A stretch of DNA of 24,855 bases, from assembly GCA_012514925.1 (NCBI GenBank), contig JAAYZI010000255.1, positions 1-24,855 of the forward strand, written 5' to 3'. The DNA comes from Deltaproteobacteria bacterium. GTDB taxonomy: Bacteria; Bdellovibrionota_C; UBA2361; JAAYZI01. Under the pieces are notes generated by a model that worked only from the letters and a program-made list of their open reading frames with translations, had not been told where the DNA came from and made no database searches. Of the stretch, positions 21,920 through 24,855 are shown in pieces (position 1 is the stretch's first letter; each line of letters starts with the position of its first letter). A program made the position numbers and the translations under genes.

Positions 21920-23128
21920 ATGAAACGATATGCAGATGAAGAGCTATTGGCTATGTTGAATGATATCGAGTCAGATCGTGTTGAACGGAAGCAGTCATTC
22001 AGGAGCGATGTACCCACAAAGTCCAGACAAGCTGTCTGTGCATTCGCCAACGATTTGCCCAATCACAATGAACCAGGAGTTCTCTTTATCGGAGCATCAG
22101 ATGACGGAACTCCATCAAACGAACCGATTACAGATCAACTTCTTCGCTGTCTGGCGGATATGAAAACAGACGGCAACATCCTTCCCATGCCGGTTTTATC
22201 AGTTGAGAAGCGTGTCCTCAATGGGGCAGAGATGGCTGTTGTGACCGTGATGCCTTCTGATATGCCACCCGTAAAATACGATGGCCGGATATGGATACGT
22301 ACAGGCTCCAGAAGAGCTATTGCTAATGAACAGGAAGAGCGAATCCTGAATGAAAAAAGACGGCACAAGAATCTACCCTTTGATATTTACCCGATTCCTA
22401 CAGCCGAAATAACGGATCTTTCTCGAGTCATTTTTGAAAATGAATATTTGCCTGCGGCGTTTGCCGCTGACGTGCTTAAAGAGAACAGCCGAAGTTATGA
22501 AGAGCGCCTGGCGTCTTGCAAGATGATCGTTTCGCCATCAGAACCGACACCAACTATGCTCGGCTTACTGGCTATCGGCAAGAGTCCCCAGGACTTTCTT
22601 CCGGGAGCGTATATTCAGTTTCTGCGCATCGATGGCACAAAATTGGCGGATCCGGTAATTGACGAGGCGAAGATAGGTGGTGCGGTTGTTGAAATGCTGC
22701 GGCGCGCAGAGGATAAACTAAATGCTCATAATCGAACGGCGGTTAATATTGAATCGAATGCCACCCATAAAATCAACCAATCGTATCCTATGGTTGCTCT
22801 TCAACAGATTCTTTATAACGCCGTGTTTCACCGTACTTATGAGGGTACCAACGCACCCATTCGCGTTTGCTGGTTCAATGATCGCATTGAGATTACGAGT
22901 CCCGGTGGTCCCTATGGAAATGTTACCAGCGAGAATTTTGGGCAACCTGGTATAGCGGATTACCGTAATCCTAATGTTGGCGTTGTTCTTAAAACCTTTG
23001 GCTTTATTCAGGCTTTTGGACGCGGTATTGCCGCCGCTCGGCGAGCCATGGAACAAAACGGCAACCCTGAGATCAAATTTACAACCAACCAAAGCGTTGT
23101 TTTGTGTATACTAAGGAGGAGAGGATGA
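21920..23128 (+). CDS. AlbA_2 (Schlafen-type) DNA/RNA-binding domain protein with HATPase-type C-terminus
   Basis: The 402-residue protein begins with an AlbA_2 domain: ESDRVERKQSF at about 17-27, then FANDLPNHNEPGVLFIGASDDG and a RIWIRTGSRR motif near 125-134. A middle region of helices and strands is followed by a GHKL-type ATPase-like domain: QILYNAVFHRTYEGTNAPIR (the N-box-like segment), RIEITSPGGPYG and the FGRGIAAARRAM end. Members of this family (COG2865) act as regulators or as parts of defence and toxin systems; here the last role is favoured by context. ATG 21920 has a GGAGGA site. The stop overlaps the next start (ATGA). Base composition is more AT-rich than the preceding two genes, so it may have come separately. 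Confidence 0.85.
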   Translation: MKRYADEELLAMLNDIESDRVERKQSFRSDVPTKSRQAVCAFANDLPNHNEPGVLFIGASDDGTPSNEPITDQLLRCLADMKTDGNILPMPVLSVEKRVLNGAEMAVVTVMPSDMPPVKYDGRIWIRTGSRRAIANEQEERILNEKRRHKNLPFDIYPIPTAEITDLSRVIFENEYLPAAFAADVLKENSRSYEERLASCKMIVSPSEPTPTMLGLLAIGKSPQDFLPGAYIQFLRIDGTKLADPVIDEAKIGGAVVEMLRRAEDKLNAHNRTAVNIESNATHKINQSYPMVALQQILYNAVFHRTYEGTNAPIRVCWFNDRIEITSPGGPYGNVTSENFGQPGIADYRNPNVGVVLKTFGFIQAFGRGIAAARRAMEQNGNPEIKFTTNQSVVLCILRRRG

Positions 23129-24147
23129 ACGAGAAACCGCCGGTCCTTACCTTTTTCAACAACAAAGGCGGAGTAGGTAAAACATCGCTCATTTATCATC
23201 TTGCGTGGATGTTTGCGTGTTTGCGGAAACGTGTGTTGGCTGTGGATATTGATCCTCAGTCCAATTTGACGGCTGCATTCATGGAAGAAGACGCAATCGA
23301 GAAAATATGGAACGATCAGCAGACTGGAACCACCATCTTTCATTGTCTCAAGCCGCTGACTGGCGTGGGAGATATTGCGGACCCAATCCTTCAGGAGATA
23401 ACGAGCGATTTATATTTGATTCCAGGCGATGTAGAGCTGTCCAGCTTTGAAGAATCGTTGTCATCTCAGTGGCCTAACAGCATGGGTGACAACAATCTTT
23501 ATCGACCAATGCGAATCCTTTCAGCCTTTTGGCAAGTCATGCAAATGGGTGCTCGGAAAATCAAGGCCGACATCATTCTCGTCGATATCGGACCGAATCT
23601 TGGTGCAATCAACCGCTCTGTTCTGATTGCGACTGATTATGTGATTATTCCGCTGGGTGCCGATCTTTTTTCCTTGCAGGGTTTGAAAAATCTTGGTCCA
23701 ACGTTGAGAGATTGGAAAAGCCTATGGAATAAACGATTGGACAACTGGGACGCCTGCAGAGAAAGTGCCGACTATGCAGAATTTGAACTTCCGAAGGGAC
23801 GGATGCAGGCAATCGGGTATGTGTGTCAACAGCACGGTGTTCGTCTTGATCGCCCCGTAAGAGCGTACGAAAAATGGGTTAATCAAATACCCGAAGTTTA
23901 TCGTACTGCTGTTTTGGATCAGCAACCGGAGGGTATTTACAAGCAAGCGAATGACCCCGAATGCCTGGCTACAATTAAGCATTATCGCAGTCTGGTACCG
24001 ATGGGACAAGAGAAGCGGAAACCTATCTTTAAATTGACATCCGCCGATGGTGCTATCGGCTCACATGTCAATGCCGTGCAAGATGCCAAAAATGATTTTG
24101 AGGAACTGGCTCGGAAAATTGCTTCAAAGATAGGGTTGATATTATGA
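23125..24147 (+). CDS. ParA/MinD-type ATPase (AAA_31)
   Basis: The 340-residue protein has a deviant Walker A FFNNKGGVGKTS near residues 9-20, Walker A' DIDPQSNLTAAF, and Walker B-like IILVDIGPNLGAINRSVLIATD, all diagnostic of ParA. The start is ATG 23125, chosen because AAGGAGG lies 5 bases upstream and it overlaps the AlbA_2 stop in ATGA; an upstream GTG at 23104 is unlikely. It is longer than chromosomal ParA, with a C-terminal region (from about 215) after the ATPase core. No ParB or centromere-like repeats are visible, so partition is not the likely job; a role as a switch ATPase in the AlbA_2 system is inferred. It also overlaps the next gene by ATGA. Confidence 0.9.
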   Translation: MNEKPPVLTFFNNKGGVGKTSLIYHLAWMFACLRKRVLAVDIDPQSNLTAAFMEEDAIEKIWNDQQTGTTIFHCLKPLTGVGDIADPILQEITSDLYLIPGDVELSSFEESLSSQWPNSMGDNNLYRPMRILSAFWQVMQMGARKIKADIILVDIGPNLGAINRSVLIATDYVIIPLGADLFSLQGLKNLGPTLRDWKSLWNKRLDNWDACRESADYAEFELPKGRMQAIGYVCQQHGVRLDRPVRAYEKWVNQIPEVYRTAVLDQQPEGIYKQANDPECLATIKHYRSLVPMGQEKRKPIFKLTSADGAIGSHVNAVQDAKNDFEELARKIASKIGLIL

Positions 24148-24536
24148 GAAAGCAAAACGAGATCTTCCAGACCAACCTCGTTAGTGCAAAATACGAAGTA
24201 CGAAGAAGAGGCATCCGGCGCACTGCGCACCACGCACTTCTTCGCGAAGCGAAGGATCGCTGGTATGTGCCCGACCCGAACAAAGCCGGCGACCTAGAAA
24301 AGCTGCGAGAGCGGTCGCTGTTCAAAGAGTTCGAGGAATACTGGATATCCAGCCAGAAGCGCCTGAAGGTGTTCCGTCTCGAGGCCGTCCGGATTGGGTT
24401 CAAGAAAGCATGGCAGGAACGCGACTACGCCACGATTATCACCGTGGCCCGCAAGGTCCCCGAGAACGTCCTCCAGGAAGACCCTAAGTTGCTTATGTGG
24501 TATGATCAGGCAGTAACAAGAATGGGAGGAGAATAG
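24144..24536 (+). CDS. 130-aa protein of unknown function, possibly remnant of a BREX-type methylase
   Basis: The protein is 130 residues, strongly basic and helical, with no membrane segment. The central part AHHALLREAKDRWYVPDPNK and the C-terminus RDYATIITVARKVPENVLQE look like the tail of a larger protein. From memory they recall C-termini of BREX-3-associated proteins (DUF1156 methylases or similar), but I cannot confirm this. Its codons are richer in G/C than the AlbA_2 and ParA genes on its left, resembling the HTH/chimera genes at 21250-21914. It is translationally coupled by an ATGA overlap with parA, and a GGGAGGAG site at its end serves the next gene 3 bases on. So it may be a remnant that has been kept in the operon, or a true small subunit. 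Confidence 0.65.
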   Translation: MRKQNEIFQTNLVSAKYEVRRRGIRRTAHHALLREAKDRWYVPDPNKAGDLEKLRERSLFKEFEEYWISSQKRLKVFRLEAVRIGFKKAWQERDYATIITVARKVPENVLQEDPKLLMWYDQAVTRMGGE

Positions 24537-24539
24537 TTA

Positions 24540-24855
24540 TGCTCAAACAGTTACGAATACAGAACTTCAAATGCTGGAATGATACCGGCACCATTCGTCT
24601 GGCTCCCATTTCGCTGTTCTTCGGTGCCAACAGTTCCGGCAAATCCAGCATTGGGCAGTTCTTGATGATGCTGAAACAGACCGTTGAATCACAGGATCGG
24701 AAAGCCGTGTTCTACCCGGGCGGAAAAAACTCCGCTGTTCAGCTTGGTTCCTATCAGGAAATGGTTTACCATCGTGATCCGGCAAACAAAATTGCTTTCG
24801 ACTACAGATGGTCATTGACGGAGGACTTGAAGTTTAAAGACCCCCTGTCAGGCCA
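24540..24855 (+). CDS. N-terminus of an SMC/OLD-like AAA ATPase, cut by window end
   Basis: Only 105 codons are in the window. The opening MLKQLRIQNFKCW and Walker A FFGANSSGKSSIGQFLMML (P-loop at 29-36) are typical of AAA_23/DUF3696 or OLD-type ATPases, which often work in phage defence with a nuclease or effector partner. A strong ribosome site (GGGAGGAG) lies before the ATG. The C-terminal part, which would show signature, Walker B and any Toprim or HNH domain, is beyond the edge, so the exact family is open. It is the last visible gene of the operon. Confidence 0.8.

Noticed and set aside
23104..23124. GTG start for the ParA gene
   Set aside because: This segment is the ribosome site of ATG 23125; the ATGA overlap with the preceding stop is typical of coupled genes.
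23125..24147. Plasmid partition locus
   Set aside because: A ParA-type ATPase is present but no ParB, centromere iterons or replication gene; operon partners fit a defence-type module better.
1..24855. CRISPR array or complete insertion sequence
   Set aside because: No regularly spaced direct repeats with unique spacers and no transposase frame with terminal repeats were seen.

Overview
The window is chromosomal DNA of a Gram-negative bacterium with type IV pili. It has an outer-membrane secretin, several lipoproteins, periplasmic proteins and a two-membrane layout. The mix of pilM-N-O, a separate pilQ, lipoproteins with Ig-like folds, accB-accC and a membrane J-domain protein suggests a deltaproteobacterial or Bdellovibrionota-like lineage. 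That placement is an inference from gene content, not something the sequence proves.

From the left, 1-2119 (minus strand) is priA, cut by the window edge. Divergent from it, 2402-4917 is pilM-pilN-pilO, the inner-membrane alignment complex of the pilus machine. No pilP follows. Instead there is a sulfatase/phosphotransferase-fold protein (4971-6401), then a 566-bp non-coding stretch full of inverted and tandem repeats, then the secretin pilQ (6968-9451). Two lipoprotein genes and a strong terminator (11473-11499) close that block. Next come a small TPR protein, accB and accC (first step of fatty-acid synthesis), a DUF1573 exported protein overlapping accC, and a membrane protein ending in a cytoplasmic J domain. 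A short convergent ORF of doubtful status follows. The 4.5S SRP RNA, dnaX, the YbaB/EbfC gene and recR then form a classic housekeeping cluster. dnaX carries an A8 slippery tract that could give a gamma-type short product by -1 frameshifting.

At 20185-20260 a complete tRNA-Asn marks a change of character. Everything to its right looks accessory: a decayed C-terminal piece of a COG2865 (AlbA_2/HATPase) gene, a long inverted repeat, and a promoter whose -35 box lies inside a perfect 7-3-7 palindrome. A tightly packed plus-strand operon then runs off the end. Its genes are an excisionase-type HTH protein, a small P-loop protein that looks like the N-terminus of a BREX type 3 BrxF joined to the C-terminus of a BrxC/DUF6079-like ATPase, an intact AlbA_2-HATPase protein, a ParA-like ATPase, a 130-aa unknown and the start of an SMC/OLD-like AAA ATPase. 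Genes in this operon overlap or nearly touch, so they are probably translated together. I read it as a tRNA-anchored defence-type island in which a BREX-3-like locus was gutted and rebuilt around an AlbA_2-ParA-AAA cassette. This is the best candidate here for an undescribed system, but its function is inferred from families and context only.
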